Positions 1 through 14,269 of a stretch of 64,000 nt of DNA are shown piece by piece (the first letter of the stretch is position 1; each line of letters opens with the position of its first letter). The stretch spans positions 569,961 through 633,960 of the forward strand of contig QANU01066119.1 of assembly GCA_003254905.1 (NCBI GenBank), written 5' to 3'. The notes beneath the pieces are model-generated. The model was not told the DNA's origin. It was given only the letters and a program-made list of their open reading frames with translations, and did no database searches. Origin of the DNA: Nissolia schottii (lineage: Eukaryota > Streptophyta > Magnoliopsida > Fabales > Fabaceae). A program made the translations under genes and the position numbers.

Positions 1-3000
1 TATGATATCATTGCTCCTTCGAGTGTGATTTTCTGCAGTCATGGAATACTTATACATTTCATTTTGGATCTTGTGGTTAAGAACGTTGTGTTATTCTGGT
101 ATTTATTGTGGCCACATAGTGTAAGTTGATCTGGATTAATGTTTATTTTGTAATCTAATTTATGCTGTCCAAGTGGAAGAATGTTGGAATAATTATAATA
201 ATAATTATTTTATGGACATGCATAAATTAGTGTTTAGTCCAGATTAAATTGTTCACCAGAATAATGTGTACATATGTTTGGATTAGCTGATGATAGGTAG
301 GCTAGGTCAATCACTGTCTAATGTATGGAAGAGTCCCTTCGCTTACCCTGTGTCAGTTTTTATTCTCCCTATTAAGAATAAATTAAAAGCTTTCTGCTGC
401 CTTGTGAAGCCTGACATAGAGCTAGGTGAGAAACTCTTCATCTCCTTCTGTTTTTGCTTCATTTCTCTTCTCTGCAGGCACAAAAGAAAATGGCCTCCGC
501 TCTTCCAATTCCAGGTAAAAATTCCTCTTCTCTATCACTATGAAATTATTAATATTTCACATGCTGTGATTAGAACAAACATAATTTTCTATCAATACAT
601 AAAATATTTAAATTATTAATTATGTGTGTTATTTTATTGTGTTTATTTGAATTTTAATATATTTATTTAATTATATCCGATTTAACAAGTAACTCAGTAA
701 TCTACGTCATTTTTATTTTAATATAAATAGCAATTGAGACTATATTTTTTTTTTTTTGGTATGTGCAGGAATACACATTGCCTGTAATTAAACTTCTGAC
801 CAAATGCTTAAGAAACTCAGTCATCTATCAACTAATTGTGCTAAACTTTGTTGGTTTGAGACTCAATATTGAGCATTGATTTTTATTAGATATCAATACT
901 CTTACAAAATAAAATAAAATAAGACCTTAAAAAAAGATAAAATACTAAAGAAACTTCCTTATAATTTTTTCCCAATTATAATATTTTAAAAATAAATTTA
1001 CTATATTTCATTTAAATAAAAATACTTTTTTAATTTATTTTAAAAAATAATCAAATCATAATTAATTATTTCAATTTCTTTAAAAATACATATTTAAATT
1101 AACTTAATTCTTTTAAAAATAGTTTCCATAAAAGATTAATTAAACGACCATAATTCACGGCTTTATCTCTCTTCCCTCTGCGCTCTGCTGCACCCTTATA
1201 CAAACTTGCTCTTTTGAGGCCAACAAGCCCGATTGCCACGTAATTCCTGTGTCTTTTCTTCTGTAAATATCATTTAAAAATAGCTAGTAATCGACTATAT
1301 TCAAAATAATAAAAAAATACAATAAAAACAGAATAATCTCTATTATATTAAAATAAGGGGATTTTAAAGTTATTTTAAAAAAATGTATTGTAAAGTTAAT
1401 TACACGAATCTCCTTTGAGGAGATTAAGGAAAGATATATCGGTGCCACTTTTATTTATTAATTGGACGCGCATTTTGTTTAATAAACATTAATCTCTTTT
1501 TAAAACCAAAAAAAAAAAAAAAAAACACTAACCTCTCTTGCACGCAAGAGAGGGTTACAAAGTCATGAAATTTACATGAAAATATGAAAAATATAATAAA
1601 TAAAAGATTTTAACAATAAATAACGTTATACATGTTGATATTAGAAGAAATTGGCATTGATTGGAAAAATAAATGGGGGAGTAAAACATGATTTTTGTTT
1701 TAAAGTCGATTGTTTTCATTAATTTTATCCTCAAATGTTTATAAGTAAGTCTTTGATATTAAATTTACAGGAAATTGACTTGATAAACATTTAATAACTT
1801 TTAAGATAATTTTAATAATGTAAAAAAAATTAGAGACAAAATAAATGCAAATGTTAATATTTTAAAAACAAAATTGATGTTTTATTTAATAAATGGTTAC
1901 CGATATAATTTTACTAAACCTTACTAAAGTATCAGTCTAATATGCCCATCAAATAAAAAAAAGAAAAATAAAACTATAAAAATACATAAATTTATGTGCA
2001 GGGCAATCGGTGTGGCTTGATGGCAGAATAGCTAGCGTTTGCCTGCTGCGACAGCCGCTGATCCAAACCCGACTGGTACGATCATCACATCCCATGTCTT
2101 TAATCCCTTTATTTTATTTATTTATTTTATATTTTTTCCTTTTGTAATGCTTAACTGTGCGTTTTTGCCTGCATTATGCAGTCTTCAAGGAAAACCCATT
2201 TTCTAAGCAAATAAAATATATACACATGCTTACACAGATTTGGGTGCAATGCAGCATGACGTGTGAAGAGGAAGAGAGAAAGGAGGGTAACAATATGCCA
2301 TTCAGAAATTAATTAGAAAATCATGTTGTTAGGGCTTTTATAGGGGTTCCGAGACCCGGGCTCTTGATAAAGAGCATTGCATAATTACCGTAGAAATTCA
2401 ACAAGTTTAGACGAAGGGGTATGTTGGCCTCAATAAATGTTATTGTAATTGATTTGAGTGACACAACCTGCTAATTTATTTATTATTATCTTTTTTTTAT
2501 TTAGAGGACTACTATTGATGGTTGTGATTAATTTTATTACAATAATTATACTTATATAAAATAGTAAATTGTTGGTCAAAGAATATTTTTTTATTTTTAT
2601 AAATGAAAATCGAACTTATATCAATATAATTAAAAGAAAAGATAAATTATCATTACACCACATTTGATAATTTTCACTCATCATCTAACATTAAATAAAA
2701 TTTAAGAAAATATGAAATTACTTAAAATCTTATTTAATAATAAATAAGAAGTAAATCACATGATATCTTACATATATAAAATGCATTCAAATAACACACT
2801 CCAACTTTTCTTTTTCTTTATCCAAATGAATTCATCAAACTTGCTCATCTTCTGAAGATGTGACGAAGTACATGAGAAGTGACACTTGCATTGCATTGCG
2901 CAATTGATGGTTTATTTTAGCCTATTTTTTATTAAAAAAATGATGAAATCTTTTGTATATACATCGTGATTTCTATATATATTAGCTTTTTTCTTTTAAA

Positions 3001-4372
3001 TGATTGGGTGTGAAACATTATTTTCATAATTTTAAAAATAAAATATTTAAGGTTACTTTATTCTTTTACCAAGTACTTTTTTTTTTAATGTGCCAACTTA
3101 TGTTATTATCTTTACGTGAAATCAATCCGTCCAACAATTTGTTCTATTATTTTATTACTATGAAACTTATCATATTTGATATTTATGTTATTGTTAAATA
3201 ATGAAAATATTGGTGTGCTAACTTAAAAGTTGTTCGCTTCTATTAATTGTAAATTATAATTTTGTTAAATTAAGAAAATTGTGATTCCAGGTTTAAATAT
3301 GACTTACACTAAGCACCCAAAAGAAAAATGACTTGAAATTTTGTGTAATAATAACAGATAAAAATAGATTTAGAGGTGTACGTAGAATGTGTCTGGTTTC
3401 AATGAAAAAAAATCTGGATCTTGGGATTAATCATAATGATGTTAACATTTGCATGCCATGACATCGCATCTGCAGATTTGCAATTGACGTGTACATTGAC
3501 CTTGTCTTTCTTTGTGTCGTTGTCGCGATCACCTTAATTAATTAGATCAGGACAGTGGATAGGGATATTTGCGTGTTTGTTTTTGCGTTGAAAAGATGGA
3601 TGAATGATACAAATTGAACTGAGTATATTTGTCAAAATTATATTATGTTATATTTTGATATATTTTTAGTCTCAAATTATATTATAGTGTAAACACAAAT
3701 GGAGCAAAAAATTTAATTTATTTAAACAATAACTTACAAGAGGTTTATCACTAGTCTCATAGAATATATATCATTTCTTATTAAATTATCTATTTTTAAA
3801 AATTTAGGGAACTAAATTTATCGAATTTTTTTATTATTTTATATTTTATATGATTTTGACAAACTTTTACTAGTCAAATCATTGAAAGAGTTATTTAAAC
3901 CAAAAAATTATTGCAAGTGATTAAGGACAAAGATTGGAGTTCATAAGCTCTTGAGTACATTGTGAGCAAATGGGGATCATGGAAATGATTACAACCCAAT
4001 GGAACGTCTTGGGAATGAACCAAGTCAAGTCAAATTCAGCAATGGCAAAGCACAAAAAGACATAAAGGTGACAAACAATAATTTAGGTTGTGTGTTTTTT
4101 TATTCATGGCTTATCTATTGTTTCTCAAGCATAATGTTAGAGAAGATGGGGTTACGAATTTATATCAATTCAATTTCAAGGTTTTCTTGGGTTAAAAGGT
4201 TGGAACTTGGAAGGGACAAGAGAAAGGAGGGTGGCTACATCTCGGGCCTCACAATATGTCCATGCACCCTTTATTGCTTTCGTGGTTCCTTTCGTCATTG
4301 TTTCCTCTTTCTTGCTAGTCTCTCTAACACATGCTCCTCTTTTTTTAAGCTCTTGGACAACAAATAAATAAG
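1..4372. other. AT-rich intergenic DNA, no supported gene
   Basis: No convincing coding gene is visible; the short open frames here have low-complexity AT-driven composition and no recognised domain. A splice-like block near 475-515 (an AG acceptor, an ATG GCC start, then a GT donor) could be a small exon, but no partner exon was found. A GC-rich island at about 2003-2100 stands out from its surroundings and resembles a second island at about 6585-6710. The rest is poly-A/T runs and AT-rich repeat-like sequence. Confidence 0.6.
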
Positions 4373-4693
4373 TAAGGCTGTCAAACAAGGCAGTCCGACC
4401 CGTTTGGAACCGACCCGACTAACCTATGGGCTTAAACAGGTCAAGCCTTAATGGCTTTTACTATTTGCGAGCTGATTTTTATATGATTGGTCCGTCCATT
4501 TATGTGGGTAAACAGGTTACTCTGCGGGTTTTGCTTATGTTAATACTAAACAGGTCAATTTGGCCAGTGGGTTAAATGGGTCGGGCCTAAAATGACTTTT
4601 GCTATTCGTGAGTTGGATTTTATACATTTGGTACATCCATTTAACCGGATAAACAGGTCGGGTTGACTAGCCGAGCTCATTTTGACAACCTTA
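4373..4693. mobile_element. hAT-type MITE with 8-bp target duplication
   Basis: A 321-bp element bounded by inverted termini TAAGGCTGTCAAA on the left and TTTGACAACCTTA on the right. It is flanked by an exact 8-bp direct repeat TAAATAAG (4365-4372 and 4694-4701). An 8-bp duplication with short termini is the signature of hAT superfamily elements. No transposase frame fits in this length, so it is non-autonomous. The interior has repeated GACCCG/CGGGTT-like blocks (ACAGGTC occurs several times), which may be subterminal transposase-binding repeats by analogy with hAT elements. Confidence 0.88.
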
Positions 4694-4701
4694 TAAATAA
4701 G

Positions 4702-7700
4702 AGAGATTTTGGATGATATTATGTGGAATAAATTGATATTTGGGGATTAGAAACATGCCTATTGTGGCATGCGTTGCTGCCTATAGACTTTGATTTGTCT
4801 CAATGTTCCCCGTTATTCCTAATTGGGTATTACCCAAGAGGTCTAAGTTGAAGACAAAGCCCCATGACCAAAACCCAAATAATTTCTCTAAAACCCATCG
4901 ATGGCCTAGAAGGAAAAATGCAATCTTACATCCTTTCTCCTTGGACACATGGGTGGACCACCAACTTGGACCCTCATTAACCATGTCATGTAGATGTAGT
5001 TAATGACTTCTAATCCTCTTGGCTAAACATAATTAATGCACTTGGTACTAAATCAAAAAGCTAATTTATAAAAGATTTAGAGATTTATCATTTGAGCTTA
5101 TGATTCTCGTCTTGTCATATAAAACTCAATAAATTTAGTTTTAAAAATTATCATAAATAAAAGAATGTAATAAGAGAGATATTTATCTCATATAACGTAT
5201 AAGAAACAACCTAATTTACATAAAGCGGATGCTCCTAACGAGGCACGAAACACCTTGTGAAGTCACACTACTAAACATCATATTATACTCGAATACATCA
5301 AATTATTTGTGATATATTATAGCAATTGTCCACTTTAATTAGACATTTAAAATATGATTAAATGCATTAGTAAACAAATACAAACCAAATACACCATACC
5401 ATAGTGTTACAAACCAAATGCAGATTCTCTAGTGTTTACCTAAGGCTATTTTTTTTTTTTTGTAAGATTTCTCTAAAATGAGAATTTTATTTTAAAGAGT
5501 AAAGTAAAAAATTTTATATTTAAATTAAAAAAATTAAAATGAATCTCAGATTTTATTTTATTTATTTAAGAGTAAAAAGTATTTATTTTATTTTTTAAAA
5601 TGAGATTCTCATTCAGTTTAAAGAATCAAATTTCATTTTTCTTGTCCTTGTAGCCTCAGGCTTTCTGCAGTTCTAGGGCATACCCTTCTTCAACGCCAAT
5701 GTAGGCTTTTTTAATGCTTGCAATACCTTGTTGTCTATTGTCAGGAGGAGGATCCTTTTCTTAAGTCATAAGGCAATATATTGACTTGACTCTTGAGGAA
5801 TATATATTTACAGCATCTTTCAAAATTCTTAACTCGAAATAATAATTTTAATATATTATTTTTAGACACAATAAAAATAAGTTCCCTCAATTTTATTATC
5901 TATTTTATCAAATGTTTTTAAATTCTTTTGAATGAGATTAATTTTTATTATATGTTTAATAATATTTAAAATTTTTGACAAAATTTTGAAATTTGATTTA
6001 AATTTTTAAATAATATTTTTATTTAATTTAAATATATTATAAATTACATTATTTTAATTTTTGACAACAATTAAACTTTATAATTTTAGTCTTGGTCATT
6101 AATAAAATTTTGTTAATTATTGACATAATTAATAAAGTATCACATCAACAATGTTATGTGAACAAAATAAACTTGTTTAATCTCATAATACCACTCAAAC
6201 TTGACACATAATCCGTTATTTGATCTGATTTTGGGTGGTAAATGAGCCATGATTTAAGAAAAAATTCAAGTTAAATAGAAAAATATGAGCCGAATTATGG
6301 TCAAGTGAGTTTATATTGCTCATTCATTGTTGGCATGACACTCCACTAATTATGTAAGCAATTAACAAAATTTTATAAATGAAAATGATTAAAACTATGT
6401 GTTTTTTTTACATATTTGGACCAAAACAAAATAATTTTTTAAAAAATAAAATCTCAAAAATTCGTCCCAGCATAAAACTAAATTTAGCCTTTATTATATG
6501 TGTTCAAAAATATGTGTTAAACTTGGGTGCAAGGTAAAAGATTCTCGTCATGCAAATGATCCAATTAAGTGAAAATGAAATAAAGGGATACGGCGCTGTT
6601 TCTGCTGTGGGATGGCGCTTCATGGCAGAGCATAGGCTGCTACGGCAACTGTTGACGGAGAGACATTCACTCTCGTAGGATCGTCACTACCCCTCCCTTA
6701 ACACCCCTTTTGTCTTTCTATTTTTTTAATAATTAGAACAAACATCTTTTGAAATTTAGTAAATTTTAAAATGGACAGCTTAGTTCTCTTGATATAAAAA
6801 TTGTTATATTAAAATTGTTATATTAATTTTTAACATTATTAAAAATTAGTTAAATCAATTATTTAATATTAGCTAAATTAGTTACTTTTAAAAATTAATT
6901 TAATTAACTTTTAAAAAAATTTAAAGATTAATATGACTATTTGTGTAATTTGAGAATAATGTGATTGATGCTAACGATCTCAATGATGAATTTAAATGTT
7001 TATTTCTTTCAAATTTGTTAAAACTATATGAATCAAGATTCTATTTTTTTAAAATGAGTATGAGAAGGTTATATTCATGTTATCACTATTTTTTTTTATA
7101 CACACCATTGACCCCTCTAATAAAAGATGAGAATTCAAACATAACTATGGACATTTTCATTTTAAAAATAAGAAGATCTAGTTATAATATTTTAAAATTT
7201 GATATTAATTGACAAAAATATTTAATATTAAAATTATCATTATAATATTAAATAAATTTCCACTTTAATTTATAAAAAAAAGAACTAAAATAATTATATA
7301 CTATTTGAATAATATCTCTAATATATTCCTCTCTTTAGATTCTTTTAAAAAGGAGAGTAAATATTTTAGGTAACGTTTTCAGTCGGCATATTATTTAAAT
7401 GCATATTGGATGTGCAATCAGGATGTTCACCATACGCTCAATATAATGACAGTCCATTATTAAGTGATATTGATCTAACAATGAAATATGTATAAAATAG
7501 CTTTAAGATAGATTCACATGAAATAATGAAGCATTGATAGTCTACCCTTTTAAAAATTAATAAAATAATAAAATATTTTTGAAATTATAAAACAACCTTT
7601 CTTAACCCTAACTTGACCCATTCCCCCATCCACTAGTCCCCCACCTGCCACTTCACTCGCGCCTCCCCGGCTCACCATTGAACCTTCGCCCATCTGTGTC

Positions 7701-8780
7701 GAGCTTCGTGTCACCGCAAGCTGTTAACCGTCATCCTATGTCTCAAGCCGTCATCACCGTCATGAGGTCGAGATATAACCACCATCCAACCGCCGTTTGT
7801 GCACGAAGGTAGGGGCTTGAAGGAGTTGTGACGGTGGTGCTCACGTGGTGCAGCGATTGCGAGTTTGGTTTCGAAGGGCGACTTTGTTTAACGGAGGTGC
7901 GACGCGGGTTGAAGATGGAGGAGCAAGTCTATGCTATTGGTTTTCATTGTGGTGGTGAAGAGTTGTTTCAAGTTACTCAGCTATTGAAACAAAATGAAAT
8001 TTTAATTGGAATTTCGAGAAGTAGTTGTTAGTTGAGGCTTTGCGACCTTGTTCATATTTATTCTGGTTTGTTGATGTTTGGGGGGGGGGGGGNAAAATTT
8101 GATTTGAAAAGAAGGGTAAAATGGACTTTTAAATTATAAAATAAAATATATTGAAAGAAAAAACCTATTACAAGTAGGTTAGTGTACACATTGTAAGTTT
8201 TTTATTTTTGGATAATCATGTAAGTTCTTCGTGCTTTTTTATATTTGCAGTATTTTAATTGAAGAATACTTTAATCATATCGAACAATTACTTTCATTAC
8301 TTACAATATTTTGCAGTCTGTACTTTTATTATCAAATTGTTCAAAATTTTGATAGCACTTTCTGTCTTTTTGAAACCGCTCAACCTCTTATTGATCAAGA
8401 TTTAGAATACAATACTTTCTGGTTTTTAGGTTTATCTTCTTTTTGAATTTGAATTCAAATTCAAATTTGTATTTTATGATCCAAATCTTCTCTTCAAATC
8501 TCTTTTTTAAAATTTGTATTTTATCTAATCTCCTTCAAATCTTCATTGATCATCTTAGCAATTTATTTTTCTGTAATTAAAATAGAAAACTAAAAAGGAG
8601 CAAAAAATCTACAAATTGATTTCTAAGATAAAACATAGTGCCTTAAATTTCATTTTTCTCAATTTTTCACAAAAGAGGATAATGTACAAAACATATTAAT
8701 TAAACATTAAAATCACACATTTTTAGGATGCAATGTTCAATTGTAGAATAATAAAATTAGGTACAAACTCCACCTATCAG
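4702..8780. other. AT-rich intergenic DNA with two GC-rich islands
   Basis: No gene is supported. About 6585-6710 is a GC-rich island with similarity to the island at 2003-2100 (shared ATGGCAGA and GCTGC-ACGGC-like blocks in the same order). About 7610-8040 is a second GC-rich block containing an open frame (7828-8031) whose product matches nothing I recognise; its composition resembles repetitive legume DNA. A 12-base G run ending in an unresolved N (8093) follows and probably marks an assembly join. Confidence 0.55.
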
Positions 8781-10262
8781 TGGTCCATGTGACACTATCA
8801 TTGAGCTAGTCAAGTTATTCAGATACACCATAAGACCTTACTTACATTCATGTAACATTGTTGTTCAGCTAGGCATGTTGTCTAGATACACCGCAAGACC
8901 TCGCTCAACGACAATAATATTATCTACAGTGTGGTGACCATGTTGAATATTTATCTGATTGCAGTATTTTCATTTATTCTTAGCATGCTTGGAAATTGTA
9001 TATGCCATGTTAATACTCTATGAGTATACATGCATTATTTAGTTATTGTTTTATTATTAAACATGTTTCAGTATGTGATATGTGACTGGTACCGAAGTAT
9101 CCACCACTTAACGATGAACTCATCCCTCATTTATTTATTTTAGACATGTGAGGATCGCAGAGTTGATCCTTTACTGCAGTGGTAGTACCAGTATCTAAGT
9201 CAATGATGATGCCCACTTCGTAGGAGAGAATCAATGTGTTTGTTAGTAGTTGCTCTAGTGGTTTACAGGCAAGGTCTTCAGGCATTACGTTTAGTTCATT
9301 TTCAGTTATGAAAGAACAAATGGTTCCATGTTTTCTGTTGTAATAAAATACAGTTAATTCAGTTATGCTATTTTCCATGGACAGTAATTTCAGCCATGAT
9401 AGAACTTCCGTAAGGACAATGTCCGTACGTGTTGTCACTCCCAAGTTTGGTAAATAACTAAGGCTGTGGATACACTAAATTCAGGGATAAGACTTGAGTA
9501 TGCTGGAAACATGCCAGGCTATTGATTCTATACAACTGATCTAATTTAATTATGAAATCTTAGGTTTGCTATCATAATATTAACATGGTGCATTAATTAT
9601 GATATTGATTTTCTTGATGATCTAATTACAACACCCATATACTAAATTTATTGTTATATCTGTATAACCTACATTACTACCAATTATGGAAAGCCTAGCC
9701 TAATCTTGACATGTCATAACTAAGTATATAAGTCTCTACTTAAGCCTACATGTGCAAGCAACACTGAACATATACTAAATAAACAAATAACTAAACTAAT
9801 CAATTAATTAATTAGCTGAATAAATAAATAAATAAACTGAAATAATAAATCAAAACTAACTCGATTAATGGACTGCAAAACAACACACCTTCAATACACT
9901 AGGACCTCCATCACCTAGGAAGGACAAGGACTGAGGAACATTGCATTGGCAGCTCCAACCGACGTAGTGTTGACATCCTTTCTCCGTAAAATAATACTTG
10001 AGTTAGAAGTCCTAACATTGGGTGGAATCTCATGAGCTCTGAAGGAAATTGGCAACTGAAACTCTACCTAGGGATTTCTATTTATTGGGAAAGCACACCT
10101 CATCTCCAAGCTACCACAAACGATGTGGGACTTGGTTCTAGAATTGTCGAGCCGTTGTAACGCTGCCCACGCACTACAATGCCATTCTTGTTTGCTGCCA
10201 CTGCAGTGCATTTCTCACGACCCTTCCTAAGATACTTAGGAAACGGGTCATCACAGTTTAAG
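8780..10262 (-). mobile_element. LTR-retrotransposon remnant (LTR-like, minus orientation)
   Basis: Read on the minus strand from 10262, the sequence starts TGTGATGACCC. It then carries the CCCACATCG motif common in plant LTRs (complement at about 10118-10126) and a TATA-like AATAAATAG (complement at about 10076-10084). A related layout occurs near 37.2-37.5 kb. No gag or pol reading frame and no target duplication was found, and the left boundary is uncertain. The open frame at 9127-9444 on the minus strand lies inside and has no recognised domain. Confidence 0.5.
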
Positions 10263-12730
10263 TCATTTCATTAACAAAATATTACTTATCTAAGTCATTT
10301 CATTAACAAAATACTACTTATCTTAAAAAAAAAAAAAACTTATATGTTCATAGAGCACATTTAATATTCATCTAAAGAAAATTAACATGTTCATAGAAAA
10401 CATTTAAAACTTAAATTTCTTAAGCATTTTTCTTATATTTTATTTTTTATTTTATTCTTTCAAATATTAAAAGTCATTCATTAAAATTGTCATATATTAA
10501 TTAAGTTTTTCAAACCATTTTCATATATTTGGGACATATTAAGTTTTTCAAAACATTTTCATATATTTTCATGAGAAGGGAAGCCTTCAACAGCCCTTTT
10601 TTTGGGTTGCGTTCAACAATAATTATTTTGGTTCAATAACAAGAAATTTTATTTTACACGAGAACACATGAATATGGCCTTAAGACCTGTTCCCACTACA
10701 GATTTTTTCAATTCGTGTAATACCCTGGGAACTGAGCAAACAACTGTTTCTTGTCTTGTCATTTAGCACTTGGCAGGCGAAGATGGCGAGAGAAAGAGAG
10801 AGAGAAGACGCCAGCAAAATGGCCATTCAGAATGACCACCTGTTTAGGGTTTTCGCAAACATGGGCTATTTATATTCCGTTTGCTTTTAATTATTTTTCA
10901 TTTTAACATAATGCATAAATTTTAAAAAATTTACAATTTACAATAAAATAATTTAAAGAGGACTTTTATAATGTTATTCTTATTTAACTAATTTTATGAC
11001 AGAGATGGGTATAGAATATTAAAAAGTATTATTTAATTATGAATTATATATTTTATCCTTTAAAAATAATTTGTTAGAAAATTATGCTTAGTTTTTTTTA
11101 GTTCTTGTTATTAAGTTGGATTATTAATTATTGAGGTAATAGTTGATTTCGTTATGTGACAAGTCATTTACAATGTCATGTGTCAATTTTATGTGGACAT
11201 GTGACTAAACGAAACAAATTTAGAGAGATAAATTTTTAATGAAATTTTGTTGGGGGTAAAATATAAAATATAAATTATTTAGAGATTAAAAACATATTTA
11301 ATTATGTTAAAAATATACTTAAAAACTTAGCATTAACTTGAGAGTGACTAATAATTTGAACAAAAAATTAACTAAAGTGATAGATTAAAAGAATTAAAAG
11401 AAAAGGAAATTTTGGATAACTTAAATTAGAATAAATTACTACTAATTTTTAAGATTTAATGATATCGATTGAATTTACGTTTTACTTTTTTTTGTGATTA
11501 AGATAATTATTATGAAAATATGACGTTACTCTAAATTTTGATTCCACTATTATTTATAGTTTTATTAATAACTATCCGTTTATGATTTAGTAAGATTTAA
11601 AGAAATCAAACAAGAACAAGTTTAATTCAAATAAAAAAAACACATGATCAACCAACGGGGGTTGGTCCAAGTGGTAAACGGATTGATATGATCTTTAGAT
11701 TTTTCAATTCATTTAAATCATTGAAATTTTTTTCAAAACTTTCACATTTAACAAGTCTAAAATAGCAAAATACTTCTACTTGTTTATAATTACCTTGATG
11801 AATTTTTATTTTTATTTACTTGTTTCTATTCAATCACAAGTAGTTACTTAAAAATTAATATGAACAATTTCTATTCAATCACAAATAGTTACTTAAAAAT
11901 TTATATCAACAATTTCATATAGAAGAGAAACTAATTTTGATGCATTATACCAAAAAGTGTATCATTCTTAGTCTTGCTTCGTGTGTCATTGGTTTTTAAT
12001 TCAGAAGTCTCAAAGCCAATTTTAAGTAACAAGAATTGATTGCTATTTGTTTCTTTTCAATTGAGTGTAATTCTCCAAATCAATTATAGCATCTAGAAGA
12101 GGATTGAAAATTTATTTTTCTTTTTGGTCAAAATTACTTTTAGAATAACTATCAAACATAAATTACTCTACATCAAAACTAATTTGACCAAAATTATGAT
12201 AAAATCAATTCTATCAAAAAGGAAAAAAAAACAATTATAAACACACCAACTCTATACCACCCAAATGGTTGGCACGACCTCAAATGGCCAAATTATGCCC
12301 TATTTTAAAACTTAAACGGGCATATTTTCCTTTTGCATAATAATTGTAGAGAAGATGTACAAAAGAATGTATCAGGATGATAAATTATTATTATTATTAT
12401 TATTATTTAAAATTAAAAAAACACCGACATCGACTTAGACATGTAACATAGTAACACATTATTTTTAAAATTTTATAAAACGCCAACATGTTATATGTAT
12501 AAATATTTATAATAATATTAATATTTTTATTAATATTAAATTTTAATATTTTTTAAACCCTTTAAAAATATATAAAATATTTTGATTTGTTCATACTTAC
12601 TAATTTTATAAAAATTTATATTATTATAAATTATTTTATATTTAAAATATTATTTATTCAAACACAATATCAACATAACTAAATATTTTTTTTAAATATA
12701 ACTCAAACCCCAATAATCATAAATATTATA
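10263..12730. other. AT-rich intergenic DNA with short tandem duplications
   Basis: No gene is supported. A roughly 37-bp direct duplication lies at about 10264-10321 (TAAGTCATTTCATTAACAAA twice), and a roughly 47-bp duplication at about 11827-11910 (TTTCTATTCAATCACAA twice). A 31-bp block at 11651-11681 is nearly identical to the head of the SINE at 52.5 kb but has no B box after it. A TTA trinucleotide run sits at about 12385-12408. Confidence 0.6.
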
Positions 12731-13729
12731 GGGTTAATTATGTTTTTGGTCCTGTTAATAGAGTAAGAATAGCAAAGCTTTTCAAGCTTTGGCTAAGTTA
12801 GTTGACAGTTATGCAAGTTGTGTGCAAGCTGTCAAGTTAGTTAAATATGCCAGCTGTCAAGTTAGTTAAATTACCCAAATTTGATTGGGAAGCTTGCATC
12901 TCAAGCTATCTTGTATGTATATATTGAAACCACAAGTTCAATACAGAATCAGAATTTCTTTTTCCTCATTTCGGTTATCCAACANNNNNNNNNNNNNNNN
13001 NNNNNNNNNNNNNNNNNNNNNNNNNNNNNNNNNNNNNNNNNNNNNNNNNNNNNNNNNNNNNNNNNNNNNNNNNNNNNNNNNNNNNNNNNNNNNNNNNNNN
13101 NNNNNNNNNNNNNNNNNNNNNNNNNNNNNNNNNNNNNNNNNNNNNNNNNNNNNNNNNNNNNNNNNNNNNNNNNNNNNNNNNNNNNNNNNNNNNNNNNNNN
13201 NNNNNNNNNNNNNNNNNNNNNNNNNNNNNNNNNNNNNNNNNNNNNNNNNNNNNNNNNNNNNNNNNNNNNNNNNNNNNNNNNNNNNNNNNNNNNNNNNNNN
13301 NNNNNNNNNNNNNNNNNNNNNNNNNNNNNNNNNNNNNNNNNNNNNNNNNNNNNNNNNNNNNNNNNNNNNNNNNNNNNNNNNNNNNNNNNNNNNNNNNNNN
13401 NNNNNNNNNNNNNNNNNNNNNNNNNNNNNNNNNNNNNNNNNNNNNNNNNNNNNNNNNNNNNNNNNNNNNNNNNNNNNNNNNNNNNNNNNNNNNNNNNNNN
13501 NNNNNNNNNNNNNNNNNNNNNNNNNNNNNNNNNNNNNNNNNNNNNNNNNNNATTTTTGGGTTATGTCACGCAGCATTTCATGTGGTGCGCCACGTCAGCA
13601 TAGTCAACTCCCATCCAACTTCAGGGAATAAAACCAAATTTTTGAATTTTGTCAGGACTAAAACTTTTATATAAAAACTAAAACTAAACTTTTAAATTTT
13701 ACAGAGATCGAAAACATAATTACACCAAT
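12731..13729. mobile_element. TIR DNA element (Mutator-like termini) spanning an N gap
   Basis: The left end (GGTTAATTATGTTTTTGGTC) and the reverse complement of the right end (GGTGTAATTATGTTTTCGAT) are clearly related, which gives a TIR element of about 1 kb. Most of the interior is unsequenced. The visible left interior has direct repeats of AGCTGTCAAGTTAGTTAAAT (about 12826-12871), which may be part of a nested LTR. Similar termini bound the element at 51.8 kb. Superfamily is inferred from terminal style only. Confidence 0.55.
12985..13551. other. assembly gap (567 N)
   Basis: A run of unresolved bases. Open frames drawn across it have no meaning. Isolated single N characters also occur at 8093, 14706, 15979 and 20407 and probably mark contig joins. 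Confidence 0.99.
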
Positions 13730-14269
13730 ATTATATCAAGACACTTGGATATCCATGTGATGTGACACCCACATAAATAAGTGTTTTGGTGCGGCCACCG
13801 TGTAAACACAACAATTTCGTCTTTGTGGTTCCTAGTTTAAAACACAAAAGAAAATGCGATGGCACTACAAACGCTCCAATTAAGTGTAGTGTACGACACA
13901 ATCCTCTTTAATTATGGCTTCTCCCTCCCCACTCCTTCCTATCCTACCTACATGATTTCTGCCCTTCTTCCTTCCCTGCATCGGTAACAGTAATATTTGT
14001 CTCTCCCTGCTATCGCCGTTCTATCTCTCTCTCTCTCTCTCTCCCCCCCCACACACTTTGATATCAGACAAACACCTTTCCTCCTTACAGCGTCTCTCCT
14101 CTCTCCCTGCAAGTCCGCAACCTAACTAAAGGCGCATCCAAAAGAAAATTCAAATTCACCGAAAGAAAATCATGGTTTTCTCCTTTTCCCACACCGATGA
14201 TGCCAAAGTTGTATTTTATTTTAATTACGAGGAGAGGAGTTTACTAACTCAAATTAAACTCACTCCTTA
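13730..14269 (+). promoter_or_regulatory. PLATZ upstream region and probable 5' UTR
   Basis: Pyrimidine-rich DNA containing a TC microsatellite (14023-14042) followed by a C run, typical of plant 5' leader sequence. An ATG at 14171 opens only a 32-residue frame that ends at 14269. A short upstream PLATZ exon may lie here, because two AG acceptors (ending 14290 and 14321) precede the first conserved residues, but I could not assign a donor. Confidence 0.45.

Noticed and set aside
10787..10900. 36-residue frame starting MARERERREDASKMAIQND
   Set aside because: Driven by a GA-rich tract; no promoter or conservation evidence can be seen.
12881..13631. Open frames of 212-248 residues across the N block
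   Set aside because: They consist almost entirely of unresolved bases; no real sequence supports them.
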